Positions 1 to 7,880 of a stretch of DNA of 41,674 bases are shown here, piece by piece. The notes beneath the pieces are model-generated. The model saw only the letters and a program-made list of their open reading frames with translations, had not been told where the DNA came from and searched no databases. The first letter of the stretch is position 1; each line of letters starts with the position of its first letter. This stretch comes from a virus. The translations under genes and the position numbers were made by a program. The stretch is from IMG/VR virus record IMGVR_UViG_3300042544_002979, positions 1 through 41,674 of that record. One strand, 5' to 3'.

Positions 1-3000
1 GTTCCAGAAGAACCTGAAGTTCCAGAAGAACCAGATGTTCCATTAGTTCCTGAAGTTCCGGAAGAACCACTGGTTCCGTTAGTTCCTGAAGTTCCAGAAG
101 AACCAGATGTTCCATTAGTTCCTGAAGTTCCGGAAGAACCACTGGTTCCGTTAGTTCCTGAAGAACCTGAAGTTCCAGAAGAACCTGAAGTTCCAGAAGA
201 ACCTGAAGAACCTGAAGTTCCAGAAGAACCTGAAGTTCCATTAGTTCCTGAAGTTCCAGAAGAACCAGATGTTCCATTAGTTCCTGAAGTTCCGGAAGAA
301 CCACTGGTTCCGTTAGTTCCTGAAGAACCTGAAGTTCCAGAAGAACCTGAAGTTCCAGAAGAACCAGATGTTCCATTAGTTCCTGAAGTTCCGGAAGAAC
401 CACTGGTTCCGTTAGTTCCTGAAGTTCCAGAAGAACCAGATGTTCCATTAGTTCCTGAAGAACCTGAAGTTCCAGAAGAACCTGAAGTTCCATTAGTTCC
501 TGAAGTTCCAGAAGAACCAGATGTTCCATTAGTTCCTGAAGTTCCGGAAGAACCACTGGTTCCGTTAGTTCCTGAAGTTCCAGAAGAACCACTTGTTCCA
601 GAAGAACCGGATTTACCCGAAGACCCAGAAGATCCTGAAGAACCAGAAGATCCAGATGAACCACTTGTTCCGTTAGTTCCTGAAGTTCCAGAAGAACCCG
701 ATGTTCCATTAGTTCCTGAAGTTCCAGAAGAACCCGATGTTCCATTAGTTCCTGAAGTTCCAGAAGAACCCGATGTTCCATTAGTTCCTGAAGTTCCAGA
801 TGAACCACTAGATCCGTTAGTTCCTGAAGTTCCAGAAGAACCCGATGTTCCATTAGTTCCTGAAGTTCCAGATGAACCACTAGATCCACTAGTTCCACTT
901 GTTCCAGAAGAACCACTTGATCCGTTAATTCCTGAAGTTCCAGAAGATCCACTTGTTCCAGAAGATCCATCCCCTCCAGAGGCACCTTCTAGATTGGTTT
1001 CCCAAGTACAAAAAGTTCCGGTTCCAGAGATTGCAGTTACTTGTAAAACAAGAAGACCTGTTGAAGGATTATAGCTAACAACCTTTCCAGTAAAATAATT
1101 TGTTATGCTATTAGCAACCAGAACATTTTGTCCTATTGTATAAGACAATCCCGTACTAACAGTTAAACTTACGTTGTTACCTACTATTAATGAACTTAAA
1201 TTTATACAATCTGTAGATAATCCAGAATAATCCGGGGAAGTTCCAGATGTTCCTGACGAACCGGATGTTCCCGATGAACCAGATGAACCAGATGTTCCAG
1301 ATGAACCAGATGTTCCTGAAGAACCAGAGGATCCTGAAGATCCTGAAGATCCGGAAGATCCGGATGTTCCAGAAGATCCACTAGATCCGGAAGATCCAGA
1401 AGAACCAGATGCTCCAGAAGATCCACTGGATCCTGAAGATCCACTTGTTCCAGAAGAACCACTTGTTCCAGAAGAACCTGATGTTCCAGAAGAACCCGAC
1501 GATCCAGAGGTTCCAGAAGAACCACTTGTTCCAGAGGATCCGCTTGTTCCGGACGAACCAGAAGAACCGCTTGTTCCAGAAGAACCTGAAGTTCCTGATG
1601 AACCTGATGTTCCGGAAGAACCCGAAGTTCCTGATGAACCTGATGTTCCGGATGAACCACTTGTTCCAGACGAACCGGATTTACCTGAAGATCCTGAAGA
1701 TCCACTAGATCCTGAAGAACCACTTGTTCCAGATGATCCACTTGATCCAGATGATCCACTTGATCCTGAAGATCCACTAGAACCACTTGTTCCAGAAGAA
1801 CCCGACGAGCCAGATGTTCCAGATGAACCACTTGTTCCAGATGAGCCTGATGTTCCAGAAGATCCACTAGAACCACTTGTTCCGGAAGAACCCGATGTTC
1901 CCGATGAACCGCTTGTTCCGGAAGAACCCGATGTTCCCGAGGATCCATTTTCTCCTGAAGTTCCAGAAGATCCGCTAGATCCATCTCCCCCGGAAGCTCC
2001 TTCTAGATTGGTTTCCCAAGTACAGAAAATCCCTGTTCCAGAGATTGCAGTTACTTGCAAGACAAGAAGACCTGTGGATGGATTGTAACTAACAACCTTT
2101 CCAGTAAAATAGTTTGTTATGCTATTAGCAACCAGAACATTTTGTCCTATTGTATAGGATAAGCCAAGACTAACATTGAAACTTACGTTATTACCTACTA
2201 TTAGTGAACTTAAATCTATACAATCTGTAGATAATCCCGAATAATCCGCGGAAGTTCCGGAAGTTCCACTAGATCCAGATGAACCTGAGGATCCACTAGT
2301 TCCTGAAGTTCCTGAAGAACCACTAGATCCTGAAGATCCAGATGTTCCTGAAGATCCAGATGTTCCTGATGAACCAGAAGATCCACTTGATCCTGACGAG
2401 CCACTTGTTCCCGATGAGCCACTTGATCCCGAAGAACCAGAGGATCCGCTTGTTCCAGATGACCCAGATGACCCGGATACTCCTGAGGATCCACTTGTTC
2501 CTGAAGATCCCGATGAACCACTAGATCCACTTGTTCCAGAGGATCCACTTGTTCCAGAGGATCCACTTGTTCCAGAAGATCCACTTGTTCCAGAAGATCC
2601 AGATTTACCTGATGATCCACTCGATCCTGATGATCCGCTAGATCCACTTGTTCCGTTAGTGCCCGAGGTACCATTAGTACCCGAAGTTCCTGATGACCCG
2701 GAAGATCCACCTGGACCACTTGTACCTGATGTTCCGGATGAACCAGATGAACCAGATGTTCCAGAAGAACCTGAGGTTCCTGCTGTTCCGGATCCACCTC
2801 CAGTAACCGTCACAGTAACAAATCCACCAGTAGCAACTACAGAAGTAATTCCACTTCCCAAGAACTGGATTGCAGTTGCTCCCTGGGTAACTGATCCTCC
2901 TGGACCTAATATTTCTAAAGCAGATCCACCTGATCCGCAAATTCCATAGATTTCATCAAAAGTAGTTGTAACTAAAGAATCTCTTGTGTAATCAAGAGTA

Positions 3001-3215
3001 ACTATATTAGTTGAATTTAACTGGGATAGGGTTTGAACTATTTCTCCATAAAATTGATATCCAAAATCTGCTTTGTAAAACTCAACTCTGGTTCCATAAT
3101 AATATGCAGTAGCTACATAGGGATTCTGATAAATTAGGGAGTTAAAAAATAAATAGACATAGTCTTTTTCTGCTTTAATCTCCGAAAAGGTGTCCAAAGA
3201 GAAAGAGGTGTACAT
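1..3215 (-). CDS. Giant collagen-like (Gly-X-Y) tail fibre protein, 3' end beyond window
   Basis: The frame starts at the ATG read at 3215-3213 and stays open to the left edge, giving at least 1,071 residues with no stop. The N-terminus (about 1-100, MYTSFSLDTFSEIK) is globular and non-repetitive. It is followed by a short module rich in Gly, Val and Thr (about 110-140), then long Gly-X-Y runs in which X and Y are almost only Ser, Thr and Asn, with very little Pro. Two near-identical non-collagen domains of about 85 residues, each ending in a GSGTFCTWETNLEG-type motif, interrupt the runs. Gly codons stay at coordinates with the same remainder modulo 3 from 2800 to position 3, so the frame is intact. 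Such Gly-X-Y rods are common stalks in phage fibres, so a fibre or needle role on the virion is inferred. The start has a strong Shine-Dalgarno sequence, unlike its neighbours. The distal, probably receptor-binding, end is outside the window. Confidence 0.85.
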   Translation of the reverse strand, partial: MYTSFSLDTFSEIKAEKDYVYLFFNSLIYQNPYVATAYYYGTRVEFYKADFGYQFYGEIVQTLSQLNSTNIVTLDYTRDSLVTTTFDEIYGICGSGGSALEILGPGGSVTQGATAIQFLGSGITSVVATGGFVTVTVTGGGSGTAGTSGSSGTSGSSGSSGTSGTSGPGGSSGSSGTSGTNGTSGTNGTSGSSGSSGSSGSSGKSGSSGTSGSSGTSGSSGTSGSSGTSGSSGSSGSSGTSGSSGVSGSSGSSGTSGSSGSSGSSGSSGTSGSSGSSGSSGSSGTSGSSGTSGSSGSSGSSGTSGTSGSSGSSGSSGTSGTSADYSGLSTDCIDLSSLIVGNNVSFNVSLGLSYTIGQNVLVANSITNYFTGKVVSYNPSTGLLVLQVTAISGTGIFCTWETNLEGASGGDGSSGSSGTSGENGSSGTSGSSGTSGSSGTSGSSGTSGSSGSSGTSGSSGTSGSSGTSGSSGSSGTSGSSGSSGSSGSSGSSGSSGTSGSSGSSGSSGSSGKSGSSGTSGSSGTSGSSGTSGSSGTSGSSGTSGSSGTSGSSGSSGTSGSSGTSGSSGTSGSSGSSGTSGSSGTSGSSGTSGSSGSSGSSGASGSSGSSGSSGSSGTSGSSGSSGSSGSSGSSGTSGSSGTSGSSGSSGTSGSSGTSGTSPDYSGLSTDCINLSSLIVGNNVSLTVSTGLSYTIGQNVLVANSITNYFTGKVVSYNPSTGLLVLQVTAISGTGTFCTWETNLEGASGGDGSSGTSGSSGTSGINGSSGSSGTSGTSGSSGSSGTSGTNGTSGSSGTSGTNGSSGSSGTSGTNGTSGSSGTSGTNGTSGSSGTSGTNGTSGSSGTSGTNGTSGSSGSSGSSGSSGSSGKSGSSGTSGSSGTSGTNGTSGSSGTSGTNGTSGSSGTSGTNGTSGSSGTSGSSGTNGTSGSSGTSGTNGTSGSSGTSGTNGTSGSSGTSGSSGTSGSSGTNGTSGSSGTSGTNGTSGSSGTSGTNGTSGSSGTSGSSGSSGTSGSSGTSGSSGTNGTSGSSGTSGTNGTSGSSGTSGTNGTSGSSGTSGTNGTSGSSGTSGSSG
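19..576. repeat. Five copies of an identical 72-bp tandem/dispersed unit inside the fibre gene
   Basis: The 72-bp unit is eight nonamers coding for 24 residues of Gly-X-Y. Copies that appear identical by eye lie at 19-90, 91-162, 253-324, 352-423 and 505-576; the first two are directly adjacent. The stretches between them are made of the same nonamers in other orders. The near absence of divergence suggests recent expansion by unequal recombination or slippage. Confidence 0.8.
676..783. repeat. Three tandem copies of a 36-bp Gly-X-Y unit
   Basis: The unit runs 676-711, 712-747 and 748-783 and encodes 12 residues (four Gly-X-Y triplets) of the fibre. The copies look identical. They differ from the 72-bp family by using aacccgat in place of aaccagat. 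Confidence 0.75.
975..1245 (-). repeat. Second copy of duplicated non-collagen fibre domain
   Basis: About 85-90 residues, from DYSGLSTDC to NLEGASGGDG, nearly identical to the domain at 1990-2258. Matching points are 1,014 bp (338 codons) apart. The pattern of G-x-V-x-x-Y-x-x-x-T-G, then GSGT, then W resembles a small beta-rich repeat I know from many phage tail proteins, where it sits between collagen-like segments. It may be a trimerisation or capping domain; this role is inferred. Confidence 0.75.
1990..2258 (-). repeat. First copy of duplicated non-collagen fibre domain
   Basis: Same domain as at 975-1245, with only scattered substitutions such as I/N after DC and F/T before CTWE. It separates two Gly-X-Y segments, so the visible fibre is organised as rod, domain, rod, domain, rod with a 338-residue period. 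Confidence 0.75.
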
Positions 3216-3220
3216 TTTTT

Positions 3221-3228
3221 CACCTCCC
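3221..3228 (-). promoter_or_regulatory. Strong Shine-Dalgarno sequence of the collagen-like fibre gene
   Basis: Read on the minus strand the sequence is GGGAGGTG, followed by AAAAA and then ATG. The five-base spacing is canonical. It fixes the start of the fibre gene at 3215. It stands out because nearly all other genes here have no purine-rich ribosome binding site. Confidence 0.7.
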
Positions 3229-3256
3229 GAGATATGTGCTATTCTTATTGCCTTCA

Positions 3257-3598
3257 TTAAGTGGATAAAATAGTTTGATAAAATAAGAATCCAGGACTTT
3301 GAAAGTCTATCGTGCTAATCAGATCTGATCCATAAACTGCGTTATTCCATAGTCCTTCCATGAAGTTACCTGCTGCGGTAGCTCCGATTGACCCTGTTGG
3401 CGCTAAAAATTCTAGCTTTGTCTGGAAGTTCCTACAAGAAGGAAGTGGGTTTGAACTATAGTCTATCCCGTTCAGAAAAATATAAAACCTATTTAATTCT
3501 GACCTATATGATCCAACGTTTTTGGGATTTACAGATAGTGTTAGAATATTACCATTAGAGTCAAGACCATATTTTATCTGAATCAGAAGACTTGACAT
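3257..3598 (-). CDS. Hypothetical protein, 113 aa, upstream of the fibre gene
   Basis: The protein starts MSSLLIQIKYGLDSNGN and ends just 41 bp before the fibre start. I do not recognise a family. It looks like a small soluble beta-rich protein, with alternating hydrophobic residues and a central stretch, LEFLAPTGSIGATA, like the linkers in the neighbouring virion proteins. There is no signal peptide or membrane segment. Its position between the tube-like gene block and the fibre gene suggests a small structural or attachment component, but this rests only on context. No Shine-Dalgarno sequence precedes the start. Confidence 0.6.
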   Translation of the reverse strand: MSSLLIQIKYGLDSNGNILTLSVNPKNVGSYRSELNRFYIFLNGIDYSSNPLPSCRNFQTKLEFLAPTGSIGATAAGNFMEGLWNNAVYGSDLISTIDFQSPGFLFYQTILST

Positions 3599-3606
3599 TG
3601 GTTATA

Positions 3607-3852
3607 TTACATATTAGGCTTTACTGCTTGTCCTACTTGTCCTGTAAATTGATAAACTTTAACTAGCTTGTCGTAACACTTTTCCATTTGATCGTCGGTT
3701 AAACAATCAACTATATCGTTTAAAACCCTTTGATCGTTACCTGAAGCAGCAACTAGCACATCTTTCATGTGCTGTTTGTGGTCATTTTTTCCGTACATTG
3801 GTTGACCATACTTCATCTCGTTTATTTTGGTAAGTTCTGAAAATTTTCTCAT
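3607..3852 (-). CDS. Hypothetical small helical protein, 81 aa
   Basis: Begins MRKFSELTKINEMKYGQPMYG and is rich in charged residues, with predicted helices around residues 26-70 (VLNDIVDCLTDDQMEKCYDKLVKVY). I do not recognise a family. It ends 8 bp before the next gene and has a GATATATA promoter-like motif 22 bp upstream of its start. That suggests it may head a short transcript running into the 113-aa and fibre genes. It could be a chaperone or assembly factor for the fibre, but there is no direct evidence. Confidence 0.6.
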   Translation of the reverse strand: MRKFSELTKINEMKYGQPMYGKNDHKQHMKDVLVAASGNDQRVLNDIVDCLTDDQMEKCYDKLVKVYQFTGQVGQAVKPNM

Positions 3853-3874
3853 TGTTTTCTATTATTTTATTCCT

Positions 3875-3882
3875 TATATATC
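3875..3882 (-). promoter_or_regulatory. GATATATA promoter-like motif upstream of the 81-aa gene
   Basis: The exact motif GATATATA on the minus strand lies 22 bp upstream of the start at 3852, in a 45-bp gap. The same octamer is upstream of the genes starting at 23800, 36884 and 40408. Promoter function is inferred from recurrence and position. Confidence 0.4.
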
Positions 3883-3897
3883 TAATCTTGATAAAAA

Positions 3898-4449
3898 TTA
3901 TCTAGCCATTTCTAGATCTATCGAAATATAATTATAGTTAAATCCAACACTAAATGAAGTGGCAGCTGGAGCATTTTGGGTATAGTTTAGACTTAGCTCA
4001 GAAAGAGATGCTATTGTTATCCCTTTAAAAAGAACGCTCGTGATAATATTTCCTTGATTGTCCAGAATTCTAAGAGGAAGATTATCTACAAAGAGAGCAG
4101 GATTTTTAAAATTTAAGTGAGCTAAGATTGTCTCCATCATTACGAAGTAATTGATAAATCCTTCTCCCATTCTAAAAGTAACCTGAACACCCGGTGAAAA
4201 TAGGTTTTGAACTGGAGTTGCACTTTGATAAGTAATGGTTTTACCTAAAGGTCTAGTTTGAGTAACACTAGTAGCTTGAATTGAAGGAAAAGAAATTGAT
4301 TGAATCGTGCTATTCATGAACTGAGTTAGAGTGTCATAAGGAAAAGACTGTCCCTTAATATAAGCAAAATATTTGCTCTCCACATCGGGTGGAAAAAATC
4401 CCTTCGGAAAAACAAAGTAAAAACTATTGGCTCTCGAATTTAGTATCAT
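3898..4449 (-). CDS. Tail-tube-fold protein (T4 gp19-like)
   Basis: 183 residues, close to the usual length of contractile-tail tube proteins (T4 gp19 is 163). The sequence has the pattern of that fold: an early FPSIQATSV segment (54-62), a central amphipathic helix (about 98-113, INYFVMMETILAHLNF), a LRILDNQGNII turn, then FKGITIASLSELSLNY (141-156) and a final strand, SFSVGFNYNYISID. In T4 gp19 the matching C-terminal part places a GLWP turn before the last long strands. It could be the main tube protein or a baseplate-proximal tube-fold paralogue (gp48/gp54 type). The sheath gene expected beside a main tube gene is not evident here. No Shine-Dalgarno sequence precedes the start. Confidence 0.5.
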   Translation of the reverse strand: MILNSRANSFYFVFPKGFFPPDVESKYFAYIKGQSFPYDTLTQFMNSTIQSISFPSIQATSVTQTRPLGKTITYQSATPVQNLFSPGVQVTFRMGEGFINYFVMMETILAHLNFKNPALFVDNLPLRILDNQGNIITSVLFKGITIASLSELSLNYTQNAPAATSFSVGFNYNYISIDLEMAR

Positions 4450-4463
4450 GTGTTGTTATCAAT

Positions 4464-6971
4464 TTATTGTGGTCTAGCGAACATCCCATTATCTGTTCCT
4501 GTTTGAGCAGTGGTACTTCCTTTGACAGCACCAGCACCTCCGTTAGTTAAACCATTTCCAGTATTACCATAATTGTTCAGAATAATCAAAGCAGAATCAT
4601 CGAAAATTCCAGTTACTGCTTGGGTGAAGGTTGACTTTGTCAGACCCACGTACAGTTTGTATCCAGGTTGAGTAGGATCTAGGAAGTAAGAAATTATATC
4701 ATAAGTCGCCCAATTTAAAGCTATCTTGCCTCTAACATCCGCAGATACTGCAGATTGAAGCTCTACCGGGGTTAATTTACCTGTCGAAACTAATTGGGTA
4801 GAACTATTTAAATTACTAACAAGAAGGTTAGGATTAGTTAAACCACCTAAAGTAATTACTTCATCTCCAGAAGATGCTATCACAGTAGGCCCAATGGTCT
4901 GCCAAGATGAAACAGTCGAAACTTCAGATATAAGATCTGGATTGAGTGCGAGGTCAGCCCCGGAAATAGCAGTGCCGACTAAACTTGGTAATACTGTAGC
5001 ATTAGTGTTAGCTGCAGTTGCACCAGTTGCTCCAGTTGCACCAACTGAAGGAATAGCTTCACCTTCCTTCAACCAATTACCATAGTATAGAACAGAAGAA
5101 GAATTAGCAGAAACAGTAAGCTTATTTGTAAGTAGACCCTCATTTATTTGCTTGGCTGCTAGAATTAGATCCTTTGAAGAATCATTCAAAGAGGTAGATT
5201 TTTTAGCCAAAGCATCTTTGGCAGCTGATCCCGTAGGAATTTGATCCTGAATAATATCTGGATCTGATGCTGCAGGAGGTCTATTAGTAATGTAGAAATT
5301 TCTATTTGTGTACTGTAAAATTTCAGTAGAAAGAGTTTCTGTAACTTTAAATGCAAGTTCTCCCTTGGACGGATTAGCTATGTTTTTATTATCTATAGTA
5401 GGAGCAGAAACTTTTTTATTACTATTGTTAATAAAAACCATGTAATAAGTACCAGAAGCTTCCAAGTCTATTAGCTGAGTATTTCCATCTGTCCCTTGTT
5501 TATAAAAAGTAAACTTGTAATAGTTATCAAAAGGGCTAATAAAAATATATGCTTTCCCCTGCCCATAGGCTATTTCATTCTGTGAAGATTGCCCAGCTGC
5601 GGTAGTTATTTCGTTTCCTTTCACCACTAGATTTGTCAAAGTGGTATTCACAAGACCTCTTTCAAAAAACACATTGCTGTATTTAACTACCACCTTCGGT
5701 GAGGTACTAGAGTTTGGAACTGCGATGTTAGTAGCAGTAGCAAGTTTATTGTAAATCTTCTGTACTTGAGGAAGGGTTTGTAATTGCAATGGGGCTATAA
5801 AAGACCCATATTTAGCTGCATTAGTTGACGTGTACGAAGCTATTCTTGTAACTCTTGATTGATCTGTGGAATTAACTAAAGTCATCGTATACCTTAGTGT
5901 AAATGAAGATGCCACACCGGCATTTCTGATGATCGGTCTGTAAAGATTAGGAATATCGTATGCAGTAGTTTGGATTGTAAAGAAATTAGCAGTTTGAATA
6001 AAAGATGTTCCAATTTGTTCTATTACTTCTATATTGTTTTGGATATAATAAGCATTACCTATAGAGTTTTGAAAAAGAATAAAATTTTCTATAAATCCAT
6101 CATTATCAGTTGCAAAGAATTCAAAGAAGTCCCCAGTATCAGCAGGAGCAATCTGAGCTCCGATGTTTGTAAATGGGTCTTCAGATTCTAGAGAAAGGGT
6201 TGCAATTAGATTAGCCCCATAAGTTTCATATCCAGAAGTTAGAGTTGTATTTAAAACCTCGTATGCTCTAATTCTCATCGGAGATCCAATTACGAATCCT
6301 CTTCCGCTTTTGCTAAATAGAGCAGCTGCAGTTAGAGATGGATTTGCAGAAGAAATATATTGATTATTTAAAAAAAGAAGACTTGGAATTTTAATTTCAA
6401 AATACTTGTCATAAGAATTTATTCCTATCATCAACGGACTTGGATTTAGAGTGTATTGATCTGAAAATCCGTTGTTCAAGAAAATCTGAGAGAAAGTAAC
6501 GTAAGATCCATCAACATCTAGAAAATCTATCCCAAGTATTAGCCCGTCTATATTTCCCAGATTATAACCAGCTAAAATATGATATCTAACAGAATCATAG
6601 GTTAGAAAAATATTACTGGAGAAAGTAACTGGTAGATCTGCGGTTGAAGTTAAATTGGGATTAAAATCGTTATAAGGAACGATATAGTTTGGGTCCAAAG
6701 TTATGTAACTGTTATCTGTAACTTTAACAACACTATTAAGAGATGTGTTAGCAGTTATAGAATAATCCTGACTTTGGTTAAAAATCTGAACATCATTAGA
6801 AGCAGTTGACCCAGCACCTTTTATAATACCATTGATTAATTTATCATAGGCAACAGTAGTTGATCCCGTATTAACCGGATAGGTTTCTGGATCTGGTTGA
6901 TCCGCATACAGGTACTCCATCACCAAGTATGGAGTTAACTGAACGTATTTAGAAGTGCTAGAATATGCCAT
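4464..6971 (-). CDS. Large virion structural protein of unknown function, 835 aa
   Basis: The 835-residue protein is rich in Ser, Thr, Asn and aromatic residues typical of beta-structured virion proteins. It begins MAYSSTSKYVQLTPYLVMEY. A short Gly-Ala-Thr collagen-like stretch (GATGATGATA) lies near residue 645, just after a YYGNWLKEGEAIPS segment. An extended low-complexity Gly/Thr tail ends in MFARPQ. There are no membrane segments or catalytic motifs. It lies 14 bp upstream of the tail-tube-fold gene in the same direction. I considered a tail sheath because of this position, but saw no sheath signature and the length and composition are wrong. Tail, baseplate or decoration protein is the best general description. 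Confidence 0.65.
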   Translation of the reverse strand: MAYSSTSKYVQLTPYLVMEYLYADQPDPETYPVNTGSTTVAYDKLINGIIKGAGSTASNDVQIFNQSQDYSITANTSLNSVVKVTDNSYITLDPNYIVPYNDFNPNLTSTADLPVTFSSNIFLTYDSVRYHILAGYNLGNIDGLILGIDFLDVDGSYVTFSQIFLNNGFSDQYTLNPSPLMIGINSYDKYFEIKIPSLLFLNNQYISSANPSLTAAALFSKSGRGFVIGSPMRIRAYEVLNTTLTSGYETYGANLIATLSLESEDPFTNIGAQIAPADTGDFFEFFATDNDGFIENFILFQNSIGNAYYIQNNIEVIEQIGTSFIQTANFFTIQTTAYDIPNLYRPIIRNAGVASSFTLRYTMTLVNSTDQSRVTRIASYTSTNAAKYGSFIAPLQLQTLPQVQKIYNKLATATNIAVPNSSTSPKVVVKYSNVFFERGLVNTTLTNLVVKGNEITTAAGQSSQNEIAYGQGKAYIFISPFDNYYKFTFYKQGTDGNTQLIDLEASGTYYMVFINNSNKKVSAPTIDNKNIANPSKGELAFKVTETLSTEILQYTNRNFYITNRPPAASDPDIIQDQIPTGSAAKDALAKKSTSLNDSSKDLILAAKQINEGLLTNKLTVSANSSSVLYYGNWLKEGEAIPSVGATGATGATAANTNATVLPSLVGTAISGADLALNPDLISEVSTVSSWQTIGPTVIASSGDEVITLGGLTNPNLLVSNLNSSTQLVSTGKLTPVELQSAVSADVRGKIALNWATYDIISYFLDPTQPGYKLYVGLTKSTFTQAVTGIFDDSALIILNNYGNTGNGLTNGGAGAVKGSTTAQTGTDNGMFARPQ

Positions 6972-6980
6972 TAAACTATT

Positions 6981-7580
6981 TTATTTTATTTTCCATCCAA
7001 TCGATCCTCTGAAATAAGGGGATGCATTTAGATTAAATCCAAGTCCAAATCCGAGAAGCATATCTTTTTTAGTTTTAAGATGAAGATCTCCTCCAAAAGA
7101 AGGGATTTTTCCTAGCTGAATAGCAGGTCCAAAAAATAATGTGTTCTCCAATTCTTTTAGGTAGATTGTTTCTCTAATAGTTGGAATATTTACATAAGAG
7201 GTAAAACCTCTAGCGAATATTCTATTGGTAGTGATTGTGTCGTTGATAACAATATAACCTAAAGAATCTTTTAGCTTGAAAGTGTCTTTATAAAATACTC
7301 TTGCATAATAATCCTTTAGAATATTTAGAGTATCTATATCGGCAGGAATTTCTTTCACTACCTCAACTATTTTAACTATGTCTTTGCCTTTTCTATAGAA
7401 TCTCTGTGTATCAATCTGATAGAAAGTATCAATCTCGTGTTTAAGAACTTCATAATCAGTTCCACCTATATTAACGGTAGATCCTGGGGTTTTTTTACCT
7501 GAACATCCTTTTTGATAAAATATTATTACAGCTAAAATTGCAATAATAATGTAAGGAAATATTTTTTTAGTTGTTTGCAT
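6981..7580 (-). CDS. Membrane-anchored protein, 199 aa, possibly envelope/lysis related
   Basis: The N-terminus has two lysines and then a hydrophobic segment (about residues 7-23, IFPYIIIAILAVIIFY), giving one signal-anchor helix with the rest outside the cytoplasm. A Cys at about 26 lacks a good lipobox (YQKGC), so lipoprotein processing is unlikely. The middle is a charged region that could form helices. The C-terminal third has a Gly-rich pattern of alternating hydrophobic residues (FFGPAIQLG... GLGFNLNASPYFRGSIGWKIK) resembling beta-hairpins of small outer-membrane-like domains. It overlaps the upstream 88-aa gene by 14 bp. An inner-membrane spanin-like or host-envelope role is a guess. 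Confidence 0.6.
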   Translation of the reverse strand: MQTTKKIFPYIIIAILAVIIFYQKGCSGKKTPGSTVNIGGTDYEVLKHEIDTFYQIDTQRFYRKGKDIVKIVEVVKEIPADIDTLNILKDYYARVFYKDTFKLKDSLGYIVINDTITTNRIFARGFTSYVNIPTIRETIYLKELENTLFFGPAIQLGKIPSFGGDLHLKTKKDMLLGFGLGFNLNASPYFRGSIGWKIK

Positions 7581-7833
7581 TTTCTTCTTCTTTTTGTTCG
7601 TATATTAATGTGAATGGGTTTAGTTTTCCTTCCCCATATTTTTCTTCTAGCGATTTAGCAAAGGTTGATTCTTCTGCTCTTAGATTTTCTAACTGATCTA
7701 TCAATTCTTTTGCTCTCTTCTGGAGAAATTCCATTTCAATTTGGATTCCTTGAATTTGAGAATGAACTGAGGTGAATTCAGTCTTTAAATTTCTAGCTTT
7801 TTTTTCTTCTTTGATTGTTAAATTCTTATTCAT
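7567..7833 (-). CDS. Small coiled-coil protein, 88 aa
   Basis: Residues about 5-65 form a highly charged, almost uninterrupted helix with heptad-like hydrophobics (QIQGIQIEMEFLQKRAKELIDQLENL), then a short C-terminal segment (KLNPFTLIYEQ) and an acidic end. There is no signal peptide. Its 3' end overlaps the membrane-protein gene by 14 bp, so the two are probably translated together and may act together. A TATAAATA sequence, the T4 late-promoter consensus, lies 15 bp before the start. Function unknown. Confidence 0.6.
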   Translation of the reverse strand: MNKNLTIKEEKKARNLKTEFTSVHSQIQGIQIEMEFLQKRAKELIDQLENLRAEESTFAKSLEEKYGEGKLNPFTLIYEQKEEENANN

Positions 7834-7848
7834 ATATTTATCTGACTC

Positions 7849-7856
7849 TATTTATA
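7849..7856 (-). promoter_or_regulatory. TATAAATA, T4-late-promoter-like sequence
   Basis: The minus strand reads TATAAATA, 15 bp upstream of the start at 7833, in the 47-bp gap between structural genes. This is the T4 late-promoter -10 consensus. The octamer also occurs by chance on the plus strand inside a gene at 10762-10769, so the call is tentative. Confidence 0.35.
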
Positions 7857-7880
7857 CCTTAAAATTCTTAAAATATTCTT

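Noticed and set aside
1-980. Repeat array that could look like a CRISPR
   Set aside because: Units are contiguous coding nonamers with no unique spacers, and all copies translate in frame to Gly-X-Y.
1409-1708. Plus-strand frame inside the fibre gene, with others at 2342-2524 and 2659-2949
   Set aside because: Repeats of Pro/Glu/Val or Lys/Asn/Leu are the antisense of Gly-X-Y codons. No start signal and no sense composition.
1202-1984. Open frame of 260 codons, minus strand
   Set aside because: It is an alternative frame of the Gly-X-Y repeats; the nonamer composition keeps it free of stops. The Gly frame through 3215-1 is the real one.
2216-2797. Open frame of 193 codons, minus strand, ending with the same DYLQIV-type tail as the 1202-1984 frame
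   Set aside because: Same out-of-frame reading of collagen repeats. The matching ends come from the duplicated domain.
4464-6971. Tail sheath candidate because it precedes a tube-fold gene
   Set aside because: I found no sheath-type C-terminal signature, and the protein is too Ser/Asn/Gly-rich and carries a collagen-like insert.
6981-7580. Lipoprotein (outer spanin) reading of the 199-aa protein
   Set aside because: The Cys follows Y-Q-K-G, which does not fit a lipobox. A plain membrane anchor is more likely.
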